Part shown: positions 8,550-17,796 of the stretch, in pieces
Layout of the letters: every line of letters begins with the position of its first letter
Numbering within the stretch: position 1 is the stretch's first letter
Origin: Mycolicibacterium fluoranthenivorans
GTDB taxonomy: Bacteria; Actinomycetota; Actinomycetes; Mycobacteriales; Mycobacteriaceae
DNA: 64,000 nt
NCBI RefSeq assembly: GCF_011758805.1
Contig: NZ_JAANOW010000001.1
Span: 1,488,001-1,552,000, forward strand
Direction of reading: 5' to 3'
Position numbers and translations under genes: made by a program
Notes under the pieces: generated by a model
Told to the model about the DNA's origin: nothing
What the model saw: the letters and a program-made list of their open reading frames with translations, nothing else
Database searches by the model: none

Positions 8550-10103
8550 ATGGACCAAACCACCACTGCCCCAGCGTCCGACGCGAGATCTGAGATCGTC
8601 GTACGCTGTCCGGCCGATGGCAGCGTGGCCGGCGCAGTGCCCGACCTGACACCCGCTGATGTCGCCGCCATGGCCGCCCGGCTGCGTTCGGCTCAGCCTG
8701 CGTGGGAGGCGCTGGGTGCGCGCGGGCGCAGCACCCACCTGCTGAGATGGCTGGACTGGTTGTTGGACAACGAGCGCCGGATATTGACGCTGGTACAACA
8801 GGAAACAGGTAAATCCTGGGCTGATGCGTCGATGGAGATGGCGGTCGTCATCGACGTCATCAATTACTTCACCAAGCACGCCGAGGGCTTCCTGGCTGAC
8901 CGCAAGGTGAAACCGGCAGGTCCGGCGAACTCGGTACGCCGCCTGCGCGTGCAGGTGCGGCCCCATCAACTTGTCGGCTTGATCACGCCGTGGAACGGCC
9001 CGCTGGCCGGACCGATGATGGACGTGGCCGGCGCCCTGGTCGCAGGTGCGGCGGTGTTGTGTAAACCGTCAGAGGTAACTCCGCTGGCCTGGTCCGAGGC
9101 TGTGCGAGGCTGGAACGAGGAGATCGGCGCCCCGCCCGTACTCGGCTGTGTGACCGGCGGCGGTGCCGCCGGTGCCGCCGTCGTCGACCAGGTGGACATG
9201 GTCATGTTCACCGGCTCGGTCCGGACTGGCCGGGCCATTGCCGTCCGCTGTGCGGAGCGGCTGATCCCGTGCAGTTTGGAGCTCGGCGGCAAGGACGCGT
9301 TCATCGTGCTCGCCGACGCCGATATCGAACGAGCGGCCGGGGCCGCGGTGTGGGGCGGGATGACCAACTCAGGGCAGGCCTGCGTGGGAGTCGAGAGGGT
9401 GTATGTCGAGTCAGCCGTCTACGACGAATTTGTGGCGCTGGTGACGGCCAAGGTGAAAGCGCTGCGGCAGGGGATGGACGCGCCGGGCAGCTTCGCCTGC
9501 GATATCGGCGCCATGGTGACGGCCGCCCAGGTCGCCATCGTGACCGATCACGTGAACGATGCGGTCGACAAGGGCGCCAGGATCCTGTGCGGGGGTGAGC
9601 CCGGCACGGAGGGCAACTTCTTCGAACCCACGGTCCTGGTCGACGTGGACCATTCCATGACGTGCATGCGGGAAGAGACATTCGGGCCCACACTGGCGAT
9701 CATGCGCGTCGCCGACGCCGAGGAGGCGATTGCCCTTGCCAACGACTCCGAGTACGGATTGAGCTCGAGCCTGTGGACGCGTGATCGCGGCACGGCCGAC
9801 CGGCTGTCCCGGCGTATCGAGGCTGGATCGGTCTCGGTCAACAATGCGCTCGTGGCAACGTTCCAGATGCCCATCCCGATGGGTGGATGGAAGAACTCGG
9901 GACTGGGGACGCGATTCGGCGGCGCCAACGGCGTGTTGAAGTACTGCCGTCAGCAATCAGTTGTGGAAGAGCGTTTTTCGCTGAAGTCGGAGCCACTCTG
10001 GTACCCCGTGCTCCCGGCCAAGGCGCGTCTGATCAGCCGCGCGGCGAGGCTGCTCGGTGCGCACGACTGGCGGCGGCGGCTGGGGCTCAGGGCACGTCGG
10101 TGA
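8550..10103 (+). CDS. aldehyde dehydrogenase (NAD(P)-dependent)
   Basis: A 517-residue ALDH-superfamily enzyme. The cofactor-binding segment ITPWNGP is near residue 145, FTGSVRTGR near 220, the general base glutamate in LELGGKDAF is about residue 244, and the catalytic cysteine in NSGQACVGVE is about residue 278. The ATG at 8550 follows GAGGGGAAG. It would oxidise an aldehyde to the acid, plausibly one released by the Ltp/DUF35 step of the divergent cluster; the substrate is unknown. Confidence 0.9.
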   Translation: MDQTTTAPASDARSEIVVRCPADGSVAGAVPDLTPADVAAMAARLRSAQPAWEALGARGRSTHLLRWLDWLLDNERRILTLVQQETGKSWADASMEMAVVIDVINYFTKHAEGFLADRKVKPAGPANSVRRLRVQVRPHQLVGLITPWNGPLAGPMMDVAGALVAGAAVLCKPSEVTPLAWSEAVRGWNEEIGAPPVLGCVTGGGAAGAAVVDQVDMVMFTGSVRTGRAIAVRCAERLIPCSLELGGKDAFIVLADADIERAAGAAVWGGMTNSGQACVGVERVYVESAVYDEFVALVTAKVKALRQGMDAPGSFACDIGAMVTAAQVAIVTDHVNDAVDKGARILCGGEPGTEGNFFEPTVLVDVDHSMTCMREETFGPTLAIMRVADAEEAIALANDSEYGLSSSLWTRDRGTADRLSRRIEAGSVSVNNALVATFQMPIPMGGWKNSGLGTRFGGANGVLKYCRQQSVVEERFSLKSEPLWYPVLPAKARLISRAARLLGAHDWRRRLGLRARR

Positions 10104-10188
10104 AATCGACCGCGCCGGGCGGGATCGGTAGTCCAGAGCGCCGCAGCATCCGCTGGTCGAGCTTTCGGCCGCCGGACAGAAAGCCCAT
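10087..10188 (-). CDS. possible 33-residue small protein (unrecognised)
   Basis: An open frame from ATG at 10188 encodes MGFLSGGRKLDQRMLRRSG and ends GLPIPPGAVDFTDVP; its last 17 bases overlap the 3' end of the aldehyde dehydrogenase gene. The sequence looks protein-like rather than random, and it could be a small gene or the remains of a larger one. There is no clear ribosome site. I do not recognise it. Confidence 0.25.
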   Translation of the reverse strand: MGFLSGGRKLDQRMLRRSGLPIPPGAVDFTDVP

Positions 10189-10246
10189 ATGCAACTTTCG
10201 CTGCGGTATGCTAGCCGAGTCTCATTAGGTTATCGGGGAGTGTGGC

Positions 10247-10900
10247 ATGGCGCGACCGTCCAAACCGCTGATCAGCAGAGCAGCAGCGGTGCAGGCGTCC
10301 ATCGAGATCATCGACTCCGAGGGTTTGGACGCTTTCAGCCTGCCGCGGCTTGCCAGCCATATGGGTGTTCGCGCCCCGTCGCTCTATCACCACTTCTCCG
10401 ACAAGAACGAAATCCTCACCGCGATCGCGCGGCACGTCGCGGGCAAATCTGTCATCAAGCCGAGGCGTGCGCCCGGACCGGACTGGCCGGAATACTTCGT
10501 GACGCTCGCGCTGAACTTCCGGCAGTCGGTGCTTCGGCACCGTAATACGGCACCGATCCTGGTCGAACACCTGCCGCGCGAGACGCTTGTCAACAGCTTC
10601 GAGGATGCCGCCCGATTCCTGGGTGCGTCCGGCGTTCCCGTCCGCCTGCACGTGCGCATTCTCGACGGGATCGAAACGCTATGTATCGGAGCCGTTCTCG
10701 CCGAGGCGGTGCGTAACCCGCGTGGCAGGCATGCCTTGTTCCCCGATATCAATGCGACCGAATACCCGCATCTGGCAGAGGCTTTGGCCGCCAACGAAAT
10801 GACGGTCAAGGAGATGTTCGCCGAACGGATCCGTAGTTTCCTGTACGGGGTCCTGCTCGAAGACGAGAACCGTGCCAGTATCGACGAGGCATCGGCCTGA
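10247..10900 (+). CDS. TetR-family transcriptional regulator
   Basis: A 217-residue regulator with an N-terminal helix-turn-helix (LPRLASHMGVRAPSLYHHF, about residues 40-60) and a tetracycline-repressor-like C-terminal domain. The ATG follows GGGGAG. It is 143 bases downstream of the aldehyde dehydrogenase and is the likely local repressor of the oxygenase cluster through the palindrome at 8430-8445; that link is inference. Confidence 0.9.
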   Translation: MARPSKPLISRAAAVQASIEIIDSEGLDAFSLPRLASHMGVRAPSLYHHFSDKNEILTAIARHVAGKSVIKPRRAPGPDWPEYFVTLALNFRQSVLRHRNTAPILVEHLPRETLVNSFEDAARFLGASGVPVRLHVRILDGIETLCIGAVLAEAVRNPRGRHALFPDINATEYPHLAEALAANEMTVKEMFAERIRSFLYGVLLEDENRASIDEASA

Positions 10901-10976
10901 ACTCGTCACCACTCCGTGACGACCGTAAATGCCTCACGCTCTGTAGTTTTCGCTCGGTGACCGGTCGGCGGCTGCG

Positions 10977-11432
10977 CTACAGTCCGATCCGGCCGGCGAG
11001 TGCGGTTCGGGGATCGGAGAACCTCTGCGCAGCCAGGCGCAGGAACCGGGCATCGGCGAACGCGCCGGATGCGGCGTTGGTCGCCATTGTGGCCGACAGT
11101 TCAGCCAGCCGGAACCAGGTGTTCTCGAACTCGGCCAACGGTCGCCCGAAAACCTTTCGGACGCCGACATATTCGATGCGCGGACAAAGTGCTGAGCGTG
11201 CGGCCGCGGCCGCCGTCACCGCGAATGGCTGGGACGAGTCGAAGGCAGGTACGTCGGCGGCGGTGATGGCCGCGTTCGCCAACGCCTGGGCAAGTACCAC
11301 CCGTTCGGAGTGGCAAACTGTGCACCGAATCCCCTGCTGGTTTCGAACGTCGACCTGACGCCACTGAGGCAGGCGTTGGTACCGGCGCCCAGCCGTCGTA
11401 TCGGGCTGTTCGAATCCATAGTCGCTCCTCAT
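10977..11432 (-). pseudogene. remnant of an acyl-CoA dehydrogenase
   Basis: The frame contains YVGVRKVFGRPLAEFENTWF followed by RLAELSATM, the well-conserved helix of acyl-CoA dehydrogenases around their C-terminal domain. The protein of 151 residues is far below the usual 380, and the sequence before and after this motif does not follow the family. It is best read as a decayed fragment on the opposite strand between two TetR genes. Whether any of it is translated is unknown. Confidence 0.4.
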
Positions 11433-11525
11433 CGCCGGCCGGTTGGCTCAGGCCACGGAGTAATGCGACGATGAGGCTCTAAACTCGCTGGGAGAAGATT
11501 TGTTGACCGCAGCGAGGGGAGATCC

Positions 11526-12191
11526 GTGGCGGAGGTCGCGAACGGCGAACAGTCGAAGCGTCCCAGGGGAAGACCTCGACTGGCGATCGATCGTGACGCG
11601 GTCGCCGACGCGGTGGCGGCTCTGTTCGCCGAGGGCGGGTACGAGGCGGTGACGATCGTCGATACCGCCGACAAGCTGGGTGTTTCTCGTGCCACGCTGT
11701 ACCGGGCGGTGCCGACCGAAGAGGACCTGCTCGGCATCCTGTTCGAACGCTGCACCGGGGAACTGACTGAGCGCACCAAGGCCGCCATCGCCGGCTCGTC
11801 CGACCCCGGTGAACAACTGATGGCGATGATCAGACTGCAGGCCGATGCCGCGGTGAGTATGCGCAGCTACCTGCCGGTGTTCTTCGGGGGAGCGGGATTG
11901 CCGCCCGAGGTGTACAACCGGTGGCGTTCGTGGAGCCGCCATTTCGAGAAGATGTGGGTCGGTGTGGTCAGTGCGAACATGGAACGCGGATACCTCGACG
12001 AAGGGGATCCCACGGTCACCGCGCGGCTGATCCTGGGCATGATCATCTGGGTGTCTCGCTGGTACCGCCCTCGCGAGCAGATCACGTCCGAGGAGATCGC
12101 GGACACCGCGATCCACCTCGTCCGACTGGGGGTCGCGCCACCTCGTGACCGCAGAACCCGTGGCGGCAATGCCACCACGGATCAAGGCTGA
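11526..12191 (+). CDS. TetR-family transcriptional regulator
   Basis: A 221-residue regulator: a basic N-terminal arm (KRPRGRPRLAIDR), a helix-turn-helix ending TADKLGVSRATLYRAV at about residues 45-62, and a ligand domain. The GTG start at 11526 is preceded by GCGAGGGGAGA. No target gene is obvious; upstream is only the acyl-CoA dehydrogenase remnant. The gene is convergent with the helicase, with a perfect hairpin between them. Confidence 0.88.
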   Translation: MAEVANGEQSKRPRGRPRLAIDRDAVADAVAALFAEGGYEAVTIVDTADKLGVSRATLYRAVPTEEDLLGILFERCTGELTERTKAAIAGSSDPGEQLMAMIRLQADAAVSMRSYLPVFFGGAGLPPEVYNRWRSWSRHFEKMWVGVVSANMERGYLDEGDPTVTARLILGMIIWVSRWYRPREQITSEEIADTAIHLVRLGVAPPRDRRTRGGNATTDQG

Positions 12192-12244
12192 CGACGCCAC
12201 GTCGACTTTGAGCGCGCCGGCCGGGCGCGCAGCCGATACGACTA

Positions 12245-12275
12245 CGCACCTTCAGCATTCGATGCTGAAGGTGCG
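12245..12275. terminator. perfect 14-bp hairpin between convergent genes
   Basis: The arms CGCACCTTCAGCAT and ATGCTGAAGGTGCG pair without mismatch around a three-base loop. The hairpin sits between the 3' ends of the TetR gene (12191) and the helicase gene (12314), so it probably acts as a bidirectional terminator. There is no T-run, as is common in mycobacteria. Confidence 0.7.
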
Positions 12276-12313
12276 CAGTCGGTTCGACGGGGTGGCCGCC
12301 GCAGTGTCAGGGC

Positions 12314-13663
12314 CTAGCGGTGCTGCCCGGCGCTGCCGTGGCGTGCCCGGCCCCCGGCACCACTGTGACCGCCGGAGCGGCCGGCACCGGCGCCCGTGGC
12401 CCGGTTGGGCCGACGGCGTTGGCCGGACGAACGACCGGGCTGCTGCGGCGACCGCGTCGCTGCAGGCTCAGGGGTGGACAGCGCGATCGGACCGGTGAAA
12501 GTCCGCTCGCCCGGGGCGATCTCTTGAAGCACCGGATGCGAGGCACCGCTGAACTTGGTGACGGTCGGCTTGATGCCCGCCTTGCGGGTCAGCACGCGGA
12601 CATCGGAGACCTGATCGTCGACCATCAACGTCACGACGGTGCCGTCGTTGCCGGCGCGGGCCGTGCGCCCGGACCGGTGCAGGTAGGCCTTGTGTTCGAC
12701 CGGCGGATCGGCGTGCACCACGAGGCTGACATCGTCGACGTGAATACCGCGGGCGGCGATATCAGTGGCCACGAGGACCGTGGCCGACCCATCGGAGAAC
12801 GCGGCCAGATTCCGGGTGCGGGCGTTCTGAGAAAGGTTGCCGTGCAGTTCCACTGCCGGGACACCACGCGAATTAAGTTTCCGCGCAAGACCTTTAGCGC
12901 CGTACTTGGTGCGGGCGAACACGATGGTGCGGCCCGGCGACGCGGCCAGGTCGGCGAGCACGTCGAACCGTGCGGCCCCGTCCACGTGCAGCACGTGGTG
13001 GGCCATGGCGGCGACCGGCGACTGCTCGGAATCGACGCTGTGCACCACGGGATCGTGCAGGTAGCGGTCCACCAGCACATCGATGCCATTGTCGAGCGTG
13101 GCCGAGAACAGCAGGCGCTGACCGTCGCGCGGGGTGCGGTCCAGCAGGCGCTTGACCGGGGGCAGGAAGCCGAGGTCGGCCATATGGTCGGCCTCGTCGA
13201 GAACGGTGATCTGCACGCCGGACAGGTCGGCGTGACCGGACTTGACGTGGTCTTCCAACCGGCCGGGGCAGGCGATGACGATATCGATGCCGTTGCGCAG
13301 CTTGTCGATCTGGGGGTTGGCGCTGACGCCGCCGAAAATGGTGGCCGACCGCAGGCCGGTGGCTTGCGCCAGGGGCGCAAGGGCCGCGTCGATCTGGCTG
13401 ACCAGTTCGCGAGTGGGGGCCAGGACCAGCGCGCGGAAGCTCTTGGAGCGCCGCGGGGCCGGGTTGGCCGCGAGGCGGCTCACCAGGGGCAGCAGGAACG
13501 CGTAGGTCTTACCCGATCCGGTGCGGCCGCGGCCGAGCACATCGCGACCGGCCAGGGAATCCGGCAGGGTCGCAGACTGGATGGGGAAGGGGCTGGTGAT
13601 GCCGTTGGCGGCAAGGGTGGTGACAACGGCCTCGGGCAAGCCGAGGTCGGCAAACGTGGACAC
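12314..13663 (-). CDS. DEAD-box ATP-dependent RNA helicase (RhlE-like)
   Basis: A 449-residue RNA helicase with all core motifs: Q motif FPIQSATLP (about 26-34), Walker A GRTGSGKT (about 45-52), DEAD in VLDEADHMA, SAT in LLFSATLD, and the C-terminal HRSGRTARAG. The last 60 or so residues are rich in Arg and Gly, an RNA-binding tail. GTG start at 13663. The gene has an upstream gap of about 216 bases (13664-13879) with no gene in it, which could be a leader; such helicases are often cold-regulated. Confidence 0.9.
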   Translation of the reverse strand: MSTFADLGLPEAVVTTLAANGITSPFPIQSATLPDSLAGRDVLGRGRTGSGKTYAFLLPLVSRLAANPAPRRSKSFRALVLAPTRELVSQIDAALAPLAQATGLRSATIFGGVSANPQIDKLRNGIDIVIACPGRLEDHVKSGHADLSGVQITVLDEADHMADLGFLPPVKRLLDRTPRDGQRLLFSATLDNGIDVLVDRYLHDPVVHSVDSEQSPVAAMAHHVLHVDGAARFDVLADLAASPGRTIVFARTKYGAKGLARKLNSRGVPAVELHGNLSQNARTRNLAAFSDGSATVLVATDIAARGIHVDDVSLVVHADPPVEHKAYLHRSGRTARAGNDGTVVTLMVDDQVSDVRVLTRKAGIKPTVTKFSGASHPVLQEIAPGERTFTGPIALSTPEPAATRSPQQPGRSSGQRRRPNRATGAGAGRSGGHSGAGGRARHGSAGQHR

Positions 13664-13879
13664 GAATGAACTCCAGAAAAGTCGAGTGTGGTCGTCCTGC
13701 CCGGCGCGGGGTGGTTCCCGCGGCGCTCGGTGTGACGATCGAGCAGGGCCCGAAGAGGCCCTGGCGAGGCGGCAAAAGGCAGAACAGACGATGCCGCTGG
13801 ACTAAAGCGTACCCAACAATGGCGCATCCGGCCCAATTGTGAGGCGCGCGTCACGTGGGACGGCGCGGCGCCGACCCGC

Positions 13880-14920
13880 TCAGTCGGTCAGTGCGACGAG
13901 ATCCTCGGCGAACGCGACGGCCTCGGTGGCGTCGTCGGTCAGCGGATGTACCAGGATGGTCGTCACGCCGGCCTCGGCATAAGCGGCCAGCCGTTCCTTG
14001 ACGAATCCCTTTGGCCCGACCAGGGATACGTGGCGCACCAGATCGTCGGGCACGGCGGCGATCGCCTCGGCCTTCTTGCCCGCCAGGTAGAGGTCCTGGA
14101 TACGGTCGGCGACCTCGCCGTAACCGTAGCGGGTGGCCAGATTGTGATAGAAGTTCTTCCCGCGCGCGCCCATACCTCCGATGTACAGGGCCAGTTGCGG
14201 TTTCGCCCACGCCAGGCGGTCCTCGACGTCATCGCCGATGGCCAGGCTGGCGCTGACCATCACGTCGAGCGGGCCCAGTGCCGGATCGCGTTTGGCGGCG
14301 CCGGCGCGCAGCGCCTCGCCCCAGACCTCGTCGGCCTTCTCCGGGTAGTAGAAGACGGGCTGCCAGCCTTCGGCGATCTCGGCGGTGAGCGCCACGTTCT
14401 GCGGTCCGAGTGCCGCGATGGTGATCGGAATACGTTCCCGTACAGGGTGATTGATCAGCTTCAGGGGCTTGCCCAGTCCCGTGCCGCGGCCGGCGGGTAA
14501 CGGAAGTTGGTAGTACTTGCCGTCGTAGCTGACCTTCTCGCGCCGCCACACCTGCCTGCAGATCTCGACCACCTCGCGGGTGCGCCCCAGCGGTGCATCG
14601 AACGGCACGCCGTGGAAGCCCTCGACGACCTGCGGCCCGGACGTGCCGATGCCGAGGCGAAAGCGTCCCTCGGAGACGTAGTCGACCCCGGCCGCCGTCA
14701 TCGCCAGCAGGGACGGGGTGCGCGTGTAGATCGGGACCACGCCGGTGCCCAGCTCGATTGTCGAGGTCTTGGCGGCCAGGTAGCCCAGCTGGCTGATCGC
14801 GTCGTAGGAGTAGGCCTCGGCGACCAGCGCGATGTCGATGCCGACCTGCTCCAGTGCCACGACCTGTTCGGCCGCCTCCTTGAAGCCGCCGGCGTAGCCC
14901 AGAAAGATCCCTGTCCGCAT
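13880..14920 (-). CDS. LLM-class F420-dependent oxidoreductase
   Basis: A 346-residue luciferase-like TIM-barrel enzyme of the F420-using mycobacterial group, resembling Rv3520c in length and sequence style. Typical segments are GTGVVPIYTRTP (about 58-69), GRFRLGIGTSG (about 86-96) and ALGPQNVALTAEIAEGW (about 170-186). It would oxidise or reduce a substrate with coenzyme F420; the substrate is unknown. A 14-bp palindrome lies 14 bases before the ATG. Confidence 0.88.
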   Translation of the reverse strand: MRTGIFLGYAGGFKEAAEQVVALEQVGIDIALVAEAYSYDAISQLGYLAAKTSTIELGTGVVPIYTRTPSLLAMTAAGVDYVSEGRFRLGIGTSGPQVVEGFHGVPFDAPLGRTREVVEICRQVWRREKVSYDGKYYQLPLPAGRGTGLGKPLKLINHPVRERIPITIAALGPQNVALTAEIAEGWQPVFYYPEKADEVWGEALRAGAAKRDPALGPLDVMVSASLAIGDDVEDRLAWAKPQLALYIGGMGARGKNFYHNLATRYGYGEVADRIQDLYLAGKKAEAIAAVPDDLVRHVSLVGPKGFVKERLAAYAEAGVTTILVHPLTDDATEAVAFAEDLVALTD

Positions 14921-14934
14921 GCCAGAGTTATATC

Positions 14935-14948
14935 ACCAACCGGTTGGT
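14935..14948. promoter_or_regulatory. palindromic operator upstream of the LLM oxidoreductase
   Basis: ACCAACCGGTTGGT is a perfect 14-bp palindrome. It overlaps the probable promoter or leader of the F420-type gene. The AAC-N2-GTT core recalls the KstR motif, and the A-N-C-A-A frame recalls KstR2, but neither consensus is fully met. It is best called a TetR-type operator with unknown regulator. Confidence 0.5.
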
Positions 14949-14970
14949 TGGGATTTGGACGGTTCGGCTG

Positions 14971-15813
14971 TCAGCCCTTGAGTAGGGCGACGACCTTGTC
15001 CTCCAGCGTCGGCGGGACGGCTTCCGGGTCGATCGGTGCGGTCTTGGGCAGCGTGACCTCCGGGTCGGCGAACTCCCGGTAGGTCTTGTCGCCGCCCAGC
15101 ACGAACAGCAGGTAGCCGGTCAACAGCGCCCGCACCGCCTTCTGCGTGCCCCGATCGGCACCGGGCAGGCCGACCAGCCTGCTCAGGCGCCGACCCTCCA
15201 CGAGCCCGCCGGGTTCGGCCTTGGACACCGTGCGCGTCGTCGCGGTGCGCCACGCGCCGGCCAACGCGTCGGCATTGGAACGGATGGCGGTGCCGTCGGA
15301 CGGCGCCCGCAGGATCAGCCCGGGCAGCGTCAGCCCGGCGGCCGGCTGCTCGGCCGGCGGGCTGGATGCGGCCGGGAACAGGGCGGCTGCGGCTTTGAGC
15401 CTGCCCTGCATACCGGCCGCGGCGAACACCGCCGCGGATCCGCCGAAACCGTGCCCGGCCACGGCCAGCTTGTCCGGATGGACGCTGATCTTGCCCGGTC
15501 CCAGGCGCACCCCGGCGATGATGTCGAGCGCGGTGCCCAAGTCGAACGCGGCGTTGAGCACGGACGGGGCCAAGGACTTCTCGGTATCGGGTGCCGCCGC
15601 CACGATGCCCCAGGACGCGAGATGCTCCAGGGTGCCCGCATACCGGTCGGCGCCGGTCAGCCAGTCGTGCCCGAACGCCAGGCCGGGCAGGCCCAGCCCC
15701 GATTCAGGGGTGTAGACCACGCCCGGCAGACCGGCAAAGGCCAGGTCGCCGCGGAGTACACGATGCGGGCCGCGCCGGGTCAGCGCAGCGAATAGTTTCT
15801 TCGTCCTGGCCAC
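14971..15813 (-). CDS. alpha/beta-hydrolase-like protein lacking the nucleophile serine
   Basis: A 280-residue dienelactone-hydrolase-like protein. The nucleophile elbow, expected as G-x-S-x-G, reads AVAGHGFGGS at about residue 120, so the serine position is glycine. A GTG start at 15813 is used. It may be a non-catalytic binder, or use another residue. It is transcribed toward the LLM oxidoreductase 50 bases downstream and away from glmS. Confidence 0.75.
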   Translation of the reverse strand: MARTKKLFAALTRRGPHRVLRGDLAFAGLPGVVYTPESGLGLPGLAFGHDWLTGADRYAGTLEHLASWGIVAAAPDTEKSLAPSVLNAAFDLGTALDIIAGVRLGPGKISVHPDKLAVAGHGFGGSAAVFAAAGMQGRLKAAAALFPAASSPPAEQPAAGLTLPGLILRAPSDGTAIRSNADALAGAWRTATTRTVSKAEPGGLVEGRRLSRLVGLPGADRGTQKAVRALLTGYLLFVLGGDKTYREFADPEVTLPKTAPIDPEAVPPTLEDKVVALLKG

Positions 15814-15914
15814 CCGTTGACCCTAACCGAACCGCCCGCGGCGGTGTCTCGTGTGAGCGAGCCGCCGCGAACGCAGCGACAGGGAGTCCGTCCGCTGCAC
15901 TACCCTGGGTAACC

Positions 15915-17783
15915 ATGTGTGGAATCGTCGGTTACGTCGGACGGCGCCCTGCCTGCGGGATCGTGGTCGACGCGTTGCGGCGGATGGAATACCGGGGCTA
16001 TGACTCCTCGGGTGTCGCCCTGCTCGACGGCGACGGCGGTCTGGTGGTGCGGCGCCGAGCCGGCCGGCTGGCCAATCTGGAGGAAGCCGTCGCCGAGACG
16101 GATGCGGCGCTGCTCGCCGGTACGACGGGGATGGGGCACACCCGGTGGGCCACTCATGGCCGGCCCACCGACCGCAATGCGCATCCGCACCGGGATGCCG
16201 ACGGCAAATTCGCCGTCGTGCACAACGGCATCATCGAGAACTTCGCGGCGCTGCGCACCGAGCTGGAAGCCGTCGGCGTCGAGTTCGCCAGCGACACCGA
16301 CTCCGAGGTGACCGTGCATCTGGTCGCCCACGCCTACCGCGAGGGCCCCACCGCCGGGGACTTCGTGGGCTCGGTGCTGTCGGTGCTGCGACGGCTCGAA
16401 GGGCATTTCACGCTGGTGTTCGCCAGCGCCGAAGAACCCGGCACCATCGTCGCGGCCCGCCGGTCCACCCCGCTGGTGGTCGGGGTGGGGGACGGCGAGA
16501 TGTTCGTCGGTTCCGATGTCGCCGCGTTCATCGAGCACACCCGCGACGCCGTCGAACTGGGGCAGGACCAGGCGGTCGTGATCACCGCTGACGGGTATCG
16601 GGTCACCGACTTCGCCGGCGAGGACCAGACCGCGAGTGCCCGCACGTTTCATATCGACTGGGACCTGAGCGCCGCCGAGAAGGGTGGCTACGACTACTTC
16701 ATGCTCAAGGAGATCGCCGAGCAGCCCGCCGCGGTCGCCGACACCCTGCTCGGTCATTTCGTCGACGGTCGCATCGTGCTCGACGAGCAGCGCCTGTCCG
16801 ATCAGGAACTGCGCGAGGTCGACAAGGTCTTCATCGTCGCCTGCGGTACTGCCTACCATTCCGGACTTCTGGCCAAGTACGCCATCGAACACTGGACCCG
16901 GCTGCCGGTCGAGGTCGAGCTCGCCAGCGAATTCCGGTACCGCGACCCGGTTCTGGACCGCAGCACGCTGGTGATCGCCATCTCGCAGTCGGGTGAGACG
17001 GCCGACACGCTCGAAGCGGTGCGGCACGCCAAGGAGCAGAAGGCCAAAGTGCTGGCCATCTGCAACACCAACGGCAGCCAGATCCCGCGCGAGGCCGACG
17101 CGGTGCTCTACACGCGTGCCGGTCCGGAGATCGGAGTGGCGTCCACCAAGACGTTCCTGGCGCAGGTGGCCGCGAATTATCTTGTCGGACTTGCCCTTGC
17201 GCAAGCACGGGGGACCAAGTACCCCGACGAGGTGGCCCGCGAGTACCACGATCTGGAGGCGATGGCCGATCAGGTCGCCCGAGTGTTGACCTGCATGGAA
17301 CCGGTGCGCGAGCTTGCCCGCCGGTTCGCGCGGTCGTCGGCGGTGCTGTTCCTCGGCCGGCACGTCGGTTACCCGGTGGCGCTGGAAGGTGCGCTCAAGC
17401 TCAAGGAGCTGGCGTACATGCACGCCGAAGGTTTTGCCGCCGGTGAACTCAAGCACGGACCCATCGCGCTGATCGAGGACGATCTGCCGGTGATCGTGGT
17501 GATGCCGTCGCCGAAGAACTCGGCCACCCTGCACGCCAAGCTGCTCAGCAATATCCGCGAGATCCAGGCCCGCGGCGCGGTGACCATCGTCATCGCCGAG
17601 GAGGGCGATGACACCGTGGCGCCGTATGCCGACCACCTGATCGAAATCCCGGCAGTGTCAACGCTTTACCAGCCGCTGCTGTCGACGATTCCGATGCAGG
17701 TGTTCGCGGCGGGGGTGGCGCAGGCGCGCGGCTACGACGTGGACAAGCCGCGCAACCTGGCCAAGTCGGTGACGGTCGAGTAG
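15915..17783 (+). CDS. glmS: glutamine-fructose-6-phosphate aminotransferase (isomerizing)
   Basis: A 622-residue glucosamine-6-phosphate synthase that makes the first committed precursor of peptidoglycan. The start is fixed by MCGIVGYVG, whose Cys2 becomes the N-terminal nucleophile of the glutaminase domain. Two SIS domains follow (ISQSGETADT near residue 358), and the protein ends with KPRNLAKSVTVE as in the family. Open frame extends upstream of 15915 but is not glmS. No glmS ribozyme or riboswitch was seen upstream. Confidence 0.97.
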   Translation: MCGIVGYVGRRPACGIVVDALRRMEYRGYDSSGVALLDGDGGLVVRRRAGRLANLEEAVAETDAALLAGTTGMGHTRWATHGRPTDRNAHPHRDADGKFAVVHNGIIENFAALRTELEAVGVEFASDTDSEVTVHLVAHAYREGPTAGDFVGSVLSVLRRLEGHFTLVFASAEEPGTIVAARRSTPLVVGVGDGEMFVGSDVAAFIEHTRDAVELGQDQAVVITADGYRVTDFAGEDQTASARTFHIDWDLSAAEKGGYDYFMLKEIAEQPAAVADTLLGHFVDGRIVLDEQRLSDQELREVDKVFIVACGTAYHSGLLAKYAIEHWTRLPVEVELASEFRYRDPVLDRSTLVIAISQSGETADTLEAVRHAKEQKAKVLAICNTNGSQIPREADAVLYTRAGPEIGVASTKTFLAQVAANYLVGLALAQARGTKYPDEVAREYHDLEAMADQVARVLTCMEPVRELARRFARSSAVLFLGRHVGYPVALEGALKLKELAYMHAEGFAAGELKHGPIALIEDDLPVIVVMPSPKNSATLHAKLLSNIREIQARGAVTIVIAEEGDDTVAPYADHLIEIPAVSTLYQPLLSTIPMQVFAAGVAQARGYDVDKPRNLAKSVTVE

Positions 17784-17796
17784 TAGCGGGCTGACG

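Noticed and set aside
15591..15914. N-terminal extension of glmS
   Set aside because: GlmS needs Cys2 as its N-terminal nucleophile, and MCGIVGYVG begins at 15915. The upstream frame is antisense to the neighbouring hydrolase gene.
15814..15914. glmS riboswitch/ribozyme
   Set aside because: The leader is only about 100 bases and shows none of the expected conserved core; such ribozymes are characteristic of Firmicutes.
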